From NCBI GenBank assembly GCA_011049175.1, contig DSCJ01000093.1, positions 1 to 40,351 on the forward strand: a DNA stretch of 40,351 bases, read 5' to 3'. Every line of letters starts with the position of its first letter. The first letter of the stretch is position 1. Below, piece after piece: positions 24,400 to 31,887 of the stretch. The notes below the pieces were generated by a model that saw nothing but the letters and a program-made list of their open reading frames with translations, made no database searches and had not been told where the DNA came from. A program made the position numbers and the translations under genes. This DNA comes from Bacteroidota bacterium (lineage in GTDB: Bacteria; Bacteroidota; Bacteroidia; Bacteroidales; VadinHA17).

Positions 24400-25551
24400 A
24401 TGACCATGAAAAATTTAGCCTTTATTCTTTTCCTGGTGGTGATTGCCGGGACTTCGTGCGCTCAGAAGGGCAAAGTAAATTCCGCCCTGAACTACGTGGA
24501 AGCAGAAGATCTTGAAAAAGCCCTTGAAGCCATTGAAGTCGCCCAGGAAAATGAAAAGACACAAGACTGGTATAAAACCTATTTCGCCAAAGGGCGGGTC
24601 TATCAGGTGATGTATGAAACGGGGGACAAGGATCTGATAGAAAAGGCCGGCGATCCGCTGGAGATTGCATACAAAAGCTATCAGAAAGCCAAGGAACTCG
24701 ACGAAAAAGGAAGGGTTGAAAAACAGATTGACCTGTTTTACCAGTCGCTGCTGAATGATTTTCTGAACCAGGGAATTGAGGCATTCAATGCATCCGATTT
24801 CGATCAGGCCTACAAATCATTCAACTATGCCCGGAAAGTGGGAGAGGAACCTATCTTCCAGGGAGGGGTTGATACCAGTATTATCTATAATGCAGGACTG
24901 GCAGCCTACAATGGAGAAATGTACGAGAAAGCCATTGAGTGTTTCGAAGAAGTGGGAGAAATGGGATATGAACAGGGAACACCATATATCCTGATCAAAA
25001 ATGCCTATATCGCCCTGAACGATTCGGCCAGCGCATTGGAAGCCCTGCAAACCGGTTTTGAGATGTTTCCGGAAAACGAAGGCCTGCTGATCGAACTCAT
25101 CAACTATTACCTGATGTCGGGCGCCGACGATGAAGCCCTTGAGTACATTGACATGGCTATCGAACGGGATGCGGAAAATTCTTCATACTGGCATGCCCGT
25201 GGGGTGCTATACGACAAGAAAGGGTCGATGGATCGGGCCATTGAAAGTTACAAAAAGGCCATTGAGCTTGACGACACGAACTTCAACAGCTATTACAACC
25301 TGGGAGCCCTGTATTTCAACCAGGGGGTGAATATGGCCAACAAAGCGCTGGAGATCAAAGATCCTGACGAATATTCCGCTGCTGTTGCAAAAGCAGATGA
25401 AAAGTTCCGGGAATCCTTGCCATGGCTGGAGAAGGCTCACGAGCTCAATCCTGACGATGTCAGTACCATGGAAACGCTGAAAATGCTGTATTACCGTCTG
25501 AAAATGATGGATAAACACGCAGAGATCAGTGAAAAGCTGGAGAACTTGTAG
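24400..25551 (+). CDS. Exported TPR-repeat protein, probable lipoprotein
   Basis: A 383-residue protein with a Sec signal peptide ending GTSCAQ; Cys could be lipidated, although the lipobox is weak (Gly at -3). The rest is tetratricopeptide repeats: at least five helical pairs, with the clearest at residues 165-185 (YNAGLAAYNGEMYEKAIECF) and 265-305 (WHARGVLYDKKGSMDRAIESY and YYNLGALYFNQG). It is acidic. TPR proteins scaffold protein complexes; the partner is unknown. An in-frame ATG two codons downstream (MKNLAF) may be the actual start. It is an isolated gene with its own promoter and strong terminator. Confidence 0.85.
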   Translation: MTMKNLAFILFLVVIAGTSCAQKGKVNSALNYVEAEDLEKALEAIEVAQENEKTQDWYKTYFAKGRVYQVMYETGDKDLIEKAGDPLEIAYKSYQKAKELDEKGRVEKQIDLFYQSLLNDFLNQGIEAFNASDFDQAYKSFNYARKVGEEPIFQGGVDTSIIYNAGLAAYNGEMYEKAIECFEEVGEMGYEQGTPYILIKNAYIALNDSASALEALQTGFEMFPENEGLLIELINYYLMSGADDEALEYIDMAIERDAENSSYWHARGVLYDKKGSMDRAIESYKKAIELDDTNFNSYYNLGALYFNQGVNMANKALEIKDPDEYSAAVAKADEKFRESLPWLEKAHELNPDDVSTMETLKMLYYRLKMMDKHAEISEKLENL

Positions 25552-25576
25552 AGCACGGATCAACACAGAAGGATTC

Positions 25577-25603
25577 GGGGAAAGGAAACTTTCCCCTTTT
25601 TTT
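25577..25603 (+). terminator. Terminator of the TPR lipoprotein gene
   Basis: GGGGAAAG and CTTTCCCC form an 8-bp stem with a GAAA tetraloop followed by seven T. It begins 25 nt after the stop codon. Confidence 0.93.
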
Positions 25604-25792
25604 GTTTTAAAACGGTAGGGGATGAAATGAAATCAAGGTAAAGGTAGATGTATTACATTTTTATTCCGCAATTTGACATAATATTAATTATAGGACATTC
25701 ATATTTTTTCATTTTTTCCTGAAACTCCCAGATGTGATAAATTTTCACTATATTGAAAAATATACAGACCATTCCTGAAAATACTAGTTATT

Positions 25793-27025
25793 ATGTCTGA
25801 AAAAAATTCCATCAAAAGAAGAAGATTTTTGCAACTCTCTTCCACCGCATTCCTGGCCGGGGTTTCAGGGAACCTGATGGGGAAAACATGGCCCCGGGAA
25901 AGCCTGTCAATCATTGAAGAAGCGGCTCAGAAAGTGGGTCCGCTGCCCCGCCGGAAGCTCGGCTACAGCCAACGCGATATTTCCGTAATCATCGGATCAG
26001 GCGACCTGGCCGCTTTCCCTGCAGAAGCCGGCATCCTCTGCGGTATGAATTACTGGCATAAAGCCAATCAGTGGATACGCTCCGGCGTACCCGAAGCCAT
26101 TCTGAAAAACAGAGAGGAACACTACTGCCAGGTTACGGTCGACCGCGTGGGCGGCGACCATTTCCAGGGACGTTTCGATGAAGACGAACATGTACGCTAC
26201 GTAAAAGAGGTGCTGAAAGAAACCGGGCTGGGATACTTCGATGATATGCAGCTGCATTTTGGCTACCACAATACAGACGAACTGAAAAACGACCGGGGCT
26301 TTGTCCGCGCCTTTGAACGACTGAAAAAAGAAGGACTGGTAAAACACCTCTGCCTTTCACAACACAGCTATGACGGAAGCCCCAGAGTGAAAAACGGCCA
26401 GAGCGCCGCCGAAGTGCTGACCGCAGTGGTGGAAGACGGCATCTATGAACATGCCCAGTTTATGTATTCCTACGGCGGCGACCCCGAAATGGACCGGTTC
26501 ATGGAATTTGCCCGGGAAAGAAATTTCGGCACCATCGCCATGAAAACCGCACGGGGTCTGGGACGTATGCGGCAGGATCAGGCGTTCATGAACAACCTGC
26601 CCGCGGGAACTTCCCCTCACAATGCCCTTGCCCGCTGGCTTACCACGCATACTTTGCTGGATGCCGCAGTGATCCGCGTCAGAAACCTGGACGAATTCGT
26701 CGATACTTATTCAGGAGCCGGTAAGAAATTGCGTGCCAGTGATATACAGGCTATCGAACAGATGACGGAAGTGGCTAACCACACGGTTTGCCGCCTGTGC
26801 GGAAAATGCCAGTCGCACTGCCCTCAGCACATTCCCATTACCGACATCATGCGCTACGAAAGATACGCCCTGGACGACCATAACTGGGATATGGCCTGCG
26901 CTCTCTATGCCTCAATCCCGGCAAAAGGAGACGTCTGTACCACCTGCGGCGAATGTGTTCATGCATGCCCGCTGCATCTTCCCATTCCCGAAAAACTCGC
27001 CAAGGCACACTTGCTGATGAGTTAA
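25793..27025 (+). CDS. Tat-type aldo/keto reductase homologue fused to 2x[4Fe-4S] ferredoxin domain
   Basis: A 410-residue protein with a twin-arginine-like start (KRRRFLQLS), so probably exported folded with its cofactors. Residues 55-310 follow the aldo/keto reductase barrel, but only the tetrad His survives (LHFG, H155); the usual Asp/Tyr segment reads ILCGMNYWHK and the Lys strand reads HYCQVTV, so normal hydride chemistry is unlikely or altered. The C-terminus has two ferredoxin clusters: C333-C336-C339-C343 and C382-C385-C388-C392, each ending CP. It may work in electron transfer or as a redox sensor; related exported proteins are common in Bacteroidota with no known role. Upstream is about 190 bp of AT-rich DNA. 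Confidence 0.87.
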   Translation: MSEKNSIKRRRFLQLSSTAFLAGVSGNLMGKTWPRESLSIIEEAAQKVGPLPRRKLGYSQRDISVIIGSGDLAAFPAEAGILCGMNYWHKANQWIRSGVPEAILKNREEHYCQVTVDRVGGDHFQGRFDEDEHVRYVKEVLKETGLGYFDDMQLHFGYHNTDELKNDRGFVRAFERLKKEGLVKHLCLSQHSYDGSPRVKNGQSAAEVLTAVVEDGIYEHAQFMYSYGGDPEMDRFMEFARERNFGTIAMKTARGLGRMRQDQAFMNNLPAGTSPHNALARWLTTHTLLDAAVIRVRNLDEFVDTYSGAGKKLRASDIQAIEQMTEVANHTVCRLCGKCQSHCPQHIPITDIMRYERYALDDHNWDMACALYASIPAKGDVCTTCGECVHACPLHLPIPEKLAKAHLLMS

Positions 27026-27407
27026 AAACCGGCACTACTCTGGAAAAGAAATCCCGGAACCCTCCCCCTTTCTGCCATTGCCATCTCCCCTGGGTATGCC
27101 TTCCTGAAAAAGGCGGTTTTCCCTTTTATCAGGATTTATGAACAATGCTGTGCCTTAACAGGGCGCACGGAAGAGTGTTGTATGAAATTCACATCAGAAA
27201 AAAAACAGGTATTTCTCAGGTCTTTGCCGGTGATATGAAAGTGCTGAAAAATACCTTTTTCTGTTAATAATTTCTTTTTATTAATCATCTGATTGTTTTA
27301 CTTTTGTCCCCTTTGAAAAATTCATGTACCACCACCAGCATCATACCACATACCATACCGTGCCGGAAATCATTGAAGTATAAACTGTTAACCAACAAAA
27401 GAAAATT
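27026..27407 (+). other. Intergenic region and treT leader
   Basis: No gene is seen in these 382 bases. A hairpin, CCTGAAAAAGG with CCCTTTTATCAGG (27103-27133), may end the upstream gene. AGGTATTT (27207-27214) can pair with AAATACCT (27249-27256), followed by five T, a possible terminator with a large loop. The region ends with the treT promoter and a leader of about 95 nt. Confidence 0.4.
27299..27306 (+). promoter_or_regulatory. Promoter -7 box of treT
   Basis: TACTTTTG matches TAnnTTTG exactly, with T-rich DNA about 20 bp upstream. The start would be near 27313, leaving an untranslated leader of roughly 95 nt. Confidence 0.6.
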
Positions 27408-28718
27408 ATGTTCCATAGCGAAAGCACCCGTTTCCTGGAGAAAAACGAAGTACTGGGATCTGTCGATGTTGATATCTATACCGATATTATAGGTAAAAAT
27501 CGTGTGGAGGTCCTTAAGAAGAAGGCTGAACCCCTCAGTAACAAGGAATGGGCCCATGTCAATTCCACTTTCAAAGGTGGCGGAGTGGCTGAAATGCTGA
27601 AAAGTGTGGTGCCTATTGCCAAAGGATTGGGTATCAATACGAAATGGTATTGTATCGAAGGCGATAACGATTTTTATTCCATTACCAAGCGCTTCCATAA
27701 TATTATTCAGGGTGTGGACCAGAAATTCACCCTGAGGGATCTGTTTGAAACCTACATTAAAACCAACAAGGATAATTTCAAAGATCAGGTGATCAGTGAG
27801 GATTTTGCCGTGGTGCACGATCCCCAGCCCTGTGCCTCCATCGTCCACGGGCATTATGAAGGCAAAGTAGTGTGGCGCTGCCATATCGACACGTCCGAAG
27901 CCAATGAAATGATATGGCATTTTTTGCTTCCCTATATCAATAATTATGATAGCGTGATCTTTTCCATGAAAGAATTCGTGAAGGAAGGGATCAAAAAACC
28001 GGTGTACCAGATCACTCCCGCCATCGACCCGCTGACCCGGAAAAACCGGAAGCGTACCCGTCAAGAAGCCCTGGATACCCTTGACGACCTGTTCAAAGAA
28101 CACGGGATCGATCCCGAAAGGCCCATTGTACTGGCCGTTTCCAGATACGACATCCACAAGAACCAGAAGACCATTATCAGGTCGTTCCTGGAACTGAAAA
28201 AAGACCCGGCGGTGAAAAAACTAAAACCCCAGCTGGTCATTGTGGGTAACTCGGCCAGCGACGATCCCGAAGGGGTTACCATGTATCAGGAAATTCTAAA
28301 AGTCATTGACGGCGATCCGGATATCTTTCCTCTGCTGAATATCCCGAATAACGAGGAAAACATCGGCGCCCTGATGAAGATTGCCTATGTATTCATTCAC
28401 GTCTCAACCAAAGAAGGATTCGGACTGGTGGTTACCGAAGCCCTGTGGCAGGGAACGCCCGTGATCGGATCCAATGTGGGAGGGATCGTGTTGCAGGTAA
28501 TCCCTGCCAAAACCGGATTTCTGGTTGAACCCTTCGATGTGGAGCGCATCGTGGGTTTTACCAGGCATTTTCTTCTGAATGATGAGGAAAGGGAAAGATT
28601 CGGAATGCAGGCGGTGGAACACGTCAGGGAAAATTTCCTGATCACCACTCTGGTGGAAAAATATATCCGCCTAATGCGTTTCCTGGTGGGAACCGATTAC
28701 CCCTACTTCAAAATATAA
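27408..28718 (+). CDS. treT: Trehalose synthase, glycosyltransferring (TreT-like)
   Basis: A 436-residue GT4-family enzyme with the TreT pattern: NSTFKGGGVAEML (residues about 52-64), WYCIEGDNDFYSITKRFHN, HDPQP, HIDTSE, and the C-terminal SRYDIHKNQKTI, GNSASDDPEG and STKEGFGLVVTEALWQGTPVI (E-x7-E donor site). TreT makes trehalose from a nucleoside-diphosphate-glucose and glucose, and can run in reverse. Trehalose is a compatible solute, so osmotic or desiccation stress use is likely. No other trehalose genes are near. The close relation to trehalose-phosphorylase-like GT4 proteins means the direction and donor are inferred. It converges with the acyltransferase gene after 47 bp. Confidence 0.85.
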   Translation: MFHSESTRFLEKNEVLGSVDVDIYTDIIGKNRVEVLKKKAEPLSNKEWAHVNSTFKGGGVAEMLKSVVPIAKGLGINTKWYCIEGDNDFYSITKRFHNIIQGVDQKFTLRDLFETYIKTNKDNFKDQVISEDFAVVHDPQPCASIVHGHYEGKVVWRCHIDTSEANEMIWHFLLPYINNYDSVIFSMKEFVKEGIKKPVYQITPAIDPLTRKNRKRTRQEALDTLDDLFKEHGIDPERPIVLAVSRYDIHKNQKTIIRSFLELKKDPAVKKLKPQLVIVGNSASDDPEGVTMYQEILKVIDGDPDIFPLLNIPNNEENIGALMKIAYVFIHVSTKEGFGLVVTEALWQGTPVIGSNVGGIVLQVIPAKTGFLVEPFDVERIVGFTRHFLLNDEERERFGMQAVEHVRENFLITTLVEKYIRLMRFLVGTDYPYFKI

Positions 28719-28765
28719 TAAACCACTATTCCTTAACCAGCACCATACGGAAACATACTGTTGCC

Positions 28766-29566
28766 TTACTGTTTGTACCATTCTTCCAGATGATGGCAGA
28801 TGTATTCCACCACCTTTCGATGCGCCTCCCTCCCACTTTTTTCCACAGAAAAAGCTTTTCCAAATGACATGTGTATGGGCCTTTCCGGATACAGCGGCCC
28901 CAGGTCCCTGATCAGCTTCCCGGAAGACCAGAAATCGGTGCGAATGGCTACCGGTATCACCTTTACACCGGCAGCCTTGGCCAGTTTAATGCCCAGCGTA
29001 TTGAACGCTTCGGGATGAAAATGGGCGGTGCGGGTGCTTTGGGGAAAAATGACCACCGACCTTCCCCCTTCCAGAACCTTCCTGCCCTGCTCCATCACCA
29101 CCGAAAAATCGGCCCTGGGATCTTTCCGACCTACCACAATGGGATTGCGTGAACGCATGATGGGACTGAAAAGCGGGTGACTGACCAGGCTTTCCTTAAC
29201 TACGAAAGTGACATCCATCACTGGAGCAATGATGCACGGGAAAACCATGGTTTCCAGGGTGCTCATGTGGTTGCTGATATAAACTGCCGGAAGATCGGTT
29301 TCCAGAATATGTTCCAGCCCCGTTATGTGAAAGCGCCCCCCGCACCGCTCGATCAGCCTGAGCACCTCAAGGGATGATGCCGCCCACATGGCCGTGTCGT
29401 AAATGCCCTTTTTTACCCGCTTTCGGTTCCGTAACACCAGCCCAAGGAACCGCAGGGTGAAATCGAGCCGGGTGCCGCAAATCAGGCCATCTTCTCTTTT
29501 GTCCGCCGCAGTACGGTATTCCTTGCCGGGAAAATAAGGATGCTGGCGCTCCGGGTGTTTTTCCAT
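28766..29566 (-). CDS. Lysophospholipid acyltransferase family protein
   Basis: A 266-residue membrane-associated acyltransferase of the PlsC/LPLAT fold. Block I reads NHMSTLET: H100 then Glu at position 105, so H-x4-E instead of the canonical H-x4-D. Block III reads FPQSTRT (174-180) for FPEGTRS, and VIPVAIRTD matches block IV. Acyl transfer to lysophosphatidate or another lyso-lipid is inferred; the altered block I may reflect a different acceptor or reduced activity. The start was set at the ATG preceded by AGGAG; the longer frame begins at a TTG lying inside a TATCTTTG promoter box and cannot be translated from that promoter. Confidence 0.83.
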   Translation of the reverse strand: MEKHPERQHPYFPGKEYRTAADKREDGLICGTRLDFTLRFLGLVLRNRKRVKKGIYDTAMWAASSLEVLRLIERCGGRFHITGLEHILETDLPAVYISNHMSTLETMVFPCIIAPVMDVTFVVKESLVSHPLFSPIMRSRNPIVVGRKDPRADFSVVMEQGRKVLEGGRSVVIFPQSTRTAHFHPEAFNTLGIKLAKAAGVKVIPVAIRTDFWSSGKLIRDLGPLYPERPIHMSFGKAFSVEKSGREAHRKVVEYICHHLEEWYKQ

Positions 29567-29584
29567 TTTTATGCTCCTGTACTG

Positions 29585-29592
29585 CAAAGATA
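29585..29592 (-). promoter_or_regulatory. Promoter -7 box of the acyltransferase gene
   Basis: TATCTTTG on the minus strand matches TAnnTTTG exactly, 19 bp before the ATG. An AGGAG ribosome-binding site, uncommon in this genome, lies between. Confidence 0.7.
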
Positions 29593-29712
29593 ATCATTCC
29601 CGAAGTATTCCCTCCTGCCCCCTCTGCGACAGATTCCCATATTCTCTACTAAAATAAAGGGTTAGTTCAAATATAATAACTGTACTGCCTGTTATTCTGC
29701 ATATTAAAACAT

Positions 29713-30369
29713 TCAGGGATTCGGGATCACATAAAAGAATATGGCAAACCAGTGCGCCATACTTCCGGCAATGACCAGCAGATGCCATACCAGGTGGTGA
29801 AAGGGAAAACTTGCTTTTTTGTAAAAGTAGATCCCCACACTGTAACAAATCCCTCCGATCAGGATCCATAACCATCCCATGGTAGGCAGGGTACGTATGA
29901 TGGGTACGAGTGCAATCACCAGCATCCACCCCATAATAACATACAGGGCAATAAAATAATAATTCACCCCTGAACCGCTCCGGCCCGCCCTGGTGAATTT
30001 CAGCACAATCCCGGTAACCGCCAGCCCCCACTGCAAACCGAAAATAACCCATCCCAGCGGCCCCCGCAGCAACACCAGTGTAATGGGTGTGTAGGTGCCG
30101 GCTATCAGGAGAAATATGGCAATGTGATCGAATAAAAAGAACAAATCCTTTGCCTTCCCGGGTTTCAAAGCGTGAGCCAGCCCCGATACCAGATACAGCA
30201 CCATCATGGTTGCCCCGAAAATGGAAGTGCTAACTACATGCCAGGCATTACCCCGGATGGCTGAATATACCACCATCAAAACCAGCCCGGCTGTGGCCAG
30301 CCCTGCCCCCGAAAGATGCGATATGGCATTGGCCTTTTCCTCTGCTATGGTATAATTCCTTTCCGCCAT
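29713..30369 (-). CDS. PAQR / hemolysin III family membrane protein
   Basis: A 218-residue protein with seven predicted transmembrane helices, of the TrhA/hemolysin III branch of the PAQR family. Conserved metal-site residues are visible: Ser/His in AISHLSGAG near the first helix, DHIAIFLLIAGTYTP (Asp-His) in the middle, and FHHLVWHLLVIAGSMAHW (several His) in the last helices. Bacterial members influence membrane fluidity and may be hydrolases; direct haemolysis is doubtful. The start was set at MAERNYTI, since the upstream 20 codons are not like the family. It lies 147 bp after the acyltransferase in transcription-opposite order on the same strand and may belong to a lipid-related neighbourhood. 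Confidence 0.9.
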   Translation of the reverse strand: MAERNYTIAEEKANAISHLSGAGLATAGLVLMVVYSAIRGNAWHVVSTSIFGATMMVLYLVSGLAHALKPGKAKDLFFLFDHIAIFLLIAGTYTPITLVLLRGPLGWVIFGLQWGLAVTGIVLKFTRAGRSGSGVNYYFIALYVIMGWMLVIALVPIIRTLPTMGWLWILIGGICYSVGIYFYKKASFPFHHLVWHLLVIAGSMAHWFAIFFYVIPNP

Positions 30370-30472
30370 AAATTCCGGGAATTTCGAATATTTTATTATT
30401 CCGGTCTGAAAATAATAAAATCTTTTCACTCTTCCCGGTTCATCCGGAATTTTCTCTTAACTGAAAGCTGAC

Positions 30473-31507
30473 TCAGGGCTTGTATGGGCCAATAATCTGC
30501 AGCCTGTTACCCGAAATATCCACTTCCAGCAACAGGGGTTTCCGCGGACCGGGCGGGTCCAGGCTGGCATGGTGCAGGCACATCAGCAGTTTGCCCTCAA
30601 AAGTACGGAACAGCATGCCATGACCGGCATTGTTTGGATTCAGGGGCTCGGGTTCATGGACCCAGGGCCCTTCCAGCCGGCCGCTCTCCGAGTAGGCCAC
30701 TCCCTGAGCATAGCGGTTTGCGCCCCAGCTCGACCACAGCATGCCCAGCCTGCCAGTTTGGGTCCTGAACAGAAAGGGCCCGTCGGTAACCCAGCCGTTC
30801 AGCTTCATCCCGAACGTAACTTCTCCTATGGAAAGCATCTCCCTTACCCAGGGACCATGATGTGCCCGGAAAAGGGTAACAGGCTTCCCTGCGGGTCCGC
30901 TCAGGTCGGGTGCCAGAGGTACTGCCACCATGGTGCCGTCGATGATCTGCATCCATTCGTGGCAGTACACCATATAGGGAATCCCGTCCTCTACCCACAG
31001 GGTTCCGTCAAGGGTGGAATGCTTCGGGAGCGTAAAATACACCCCCTTTTTGATGGGTTTGTAAGGCCCGCCGGGCCGGTCAGATACCAGCACATGCGAC
31101 GCCCTTCGCTGTACATGATACCTCAGGGGAACGGTATCTACAATGATTTTCTGATTGGTAAAGGTGGCAAAGTAATAATATTTACCCAGGTAGTGATGCA
31201 ATTCGGCCGCCCAGATCATCGGACGGCTGCCCATCCACGAAGCGGTATCGATCTCCACCACCTGAAAAGGCCCTTCCCACTTCTGCAAATCTTTGCTCTT
31301 CCACATCAGTCCGCCTGAACCGGTCATGTAATAGGTGCCGGTGGCCTGGTCGGCCAGAATAAACGGATCGCTCATGGTCAGTGAATCAAAAGGAAGGGTA
31401 CGAACCTGCAGCACCCTGTCCCGCCTCCCGGTTCCCTGGGCTCCGGCATCCGGAACAGAAAACAGGATCATCAGGCATACAGGAAACCATCCTGATAGTG
31501 TTTTCAT
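30473..31507 (-). CDS. Glycoside hydrolase family 43 protein, secreted
   Basis: A 344-residue protein with a Sec signal peptide (residues 1-23, cleavage near DAGAQ). The five-bladed beta-propeller fold of GH43 is indicated by SDPFILAD (D47, likely catalytic base), STLDGTLW (D167, pKa modulator) and WVTDGPFLFR, where the usual acid Glu of EGP is Asp (D242). CHEWMQIIDGTM and LWSSWGANRYAQG are typical of this subgroup. GH43 enzymes release arabinose or xylose from plant polysaccharides or act on galactans; the substrate cannot be told. No SusCD pair is near, so it is not part of a visible utilisation locus. Confidence 0.88.
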   Translation of the reverse strand: MKTLSGWFPVCLMILFSVPDAGAQGTGRRDRVLQVRTLPFDSLTMSDPFILADQATGTYYMTGSGGLMWKSKDLQKWEGPFQVVEIDTASWMGSRPMIWAAELHHYLGKYYYFATFTNQKIIVDTVPLRYHVQRRASHVLVSDRPGGPYKPIKKGVYFTLPKHSTLDGTLWVEDGIPYMVYCHEWMQIIDGTMVAVPLAPDLSGPAGKPVTLFRAHHGPWVREMLSIGEVTFGMKLNGWVTDGPFLFRTQTGRLGMLWSSWGANRYAQGVAYSESGRLEGPWVHEPEPLNPNNAGHGMLFRTFEGKLLMCLHHASLDPPGPRKPLLLEVDISGNRLQIIGPYKP

Positions 31508-31627
31508 GGCGTAAGAATAAAACGGTTTGGTTTTGTTTGTTCATGTGAAAAGTACGCATTACCCCTTCCATATCAAACGGGAACAAACAAAAAGACCGAT
31601 TTGTGATACAAATTGAAAAATATCTGT

Positions 31628-31635
31628 TAGATTTG
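31628..31635 (+). promoter_or_regulatory. Promoter -7 box of the thrA leader
   Basis: TAGATTTG matches TAnnTTTG exactly, with TTTG at 31600-31603 (spacing 24, slightly long). The predicted start is near 31642, giving a leader of about 245 nt before thrA that contains the small Thr-rich frame. Confidence 0.55.
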
Positions 31636-31692
31636 TCACTGATGCCATCATACCGTCGCATAGGATTTCATAAGCTGCTTATCCGCCCGGGT

Positions 31693-31779
31693 ATGCAGCG
31701 GGTTCCGGCAGGGTTCATCCCTTCTGCGGCTGATCACTTTCTTCATCTTACCTCCACAGGCACCACCACACCCCGGTAG
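31693..31779 (+). CDS. Threonine-rich leader peptide of thrA (candidate)
   Basis: A 28-codon frame (MQRVPAGFIPSAADHF followed by LHLTSTGTTTPR) with five Thr among residues 20-26, at codons 31750-31770 (ACC, ACA, ACC, ACC, ACA). A longer version starts at ATG 31642. The TAG stop lies in the loop of a perfect 8-bp hairpin. It ends 108 bp before thrA, which makes the first enzyme committed to threonine. Ribosome stalling on Thr codons could sense charged tRNA-Thr, as in classical thr attenuation; Bacteroidota already have a known trp leader of this type. It has not been checked for conservation. Confidence 0.6.
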   Translation: MQRVPAGFIPSAADHFLHLTSTGTTTPR

Positions 31780-31786
31780 GGGTGTG
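31767..31786 (+). promoter_or_regulatory. Leader hairpin overlapping the Thr-rich peptide stop
   Basis: CACACCCC pairs perfectly with GGGGTGTG around loop GGTA; the leader stop codon uses loop bases. No T run follows, so it is a pause or anti-structure rather than a simple terminator. A ribosome halted at the Thr codons would cover its left arm. Confidence 0.6.
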
Positions 31787-31800
31787 AAATTTCCATAGCA

Positions 31801-31850
31801 GGCATCTGCGTATGCCATATTCCGGCCGGTATTATTTATTCCGGGGCATA
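31801..31850 (+). promoter_or_regulatory. Alternative hairpins in the thrA leader
   Basis: GGCAT (31801-31805), ATGCC (31812-31816) and GGCAT (31845-31849) allow two exclusive pairings: the first two close a 6-nt loop, or TATGCC (31811) pairs with GGCATA (31845) across a CCGGCCGG palindrome and a TTATTTATT stretch. This is a plausible switch, but the termination point is not obvious. Confidence 0.4.
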
Positions 31851-31887
31851 AAGTTCTGTACCATAATCACATAAAAAAATTTATTTC

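Noticed and set aside
29567-29587. TTG start seven codons upstream for the acyltransferase
   Set aside because: The TTG lies within an exact -7 promoter box, and an AGGAG-preceded ATG follows at the right distance.
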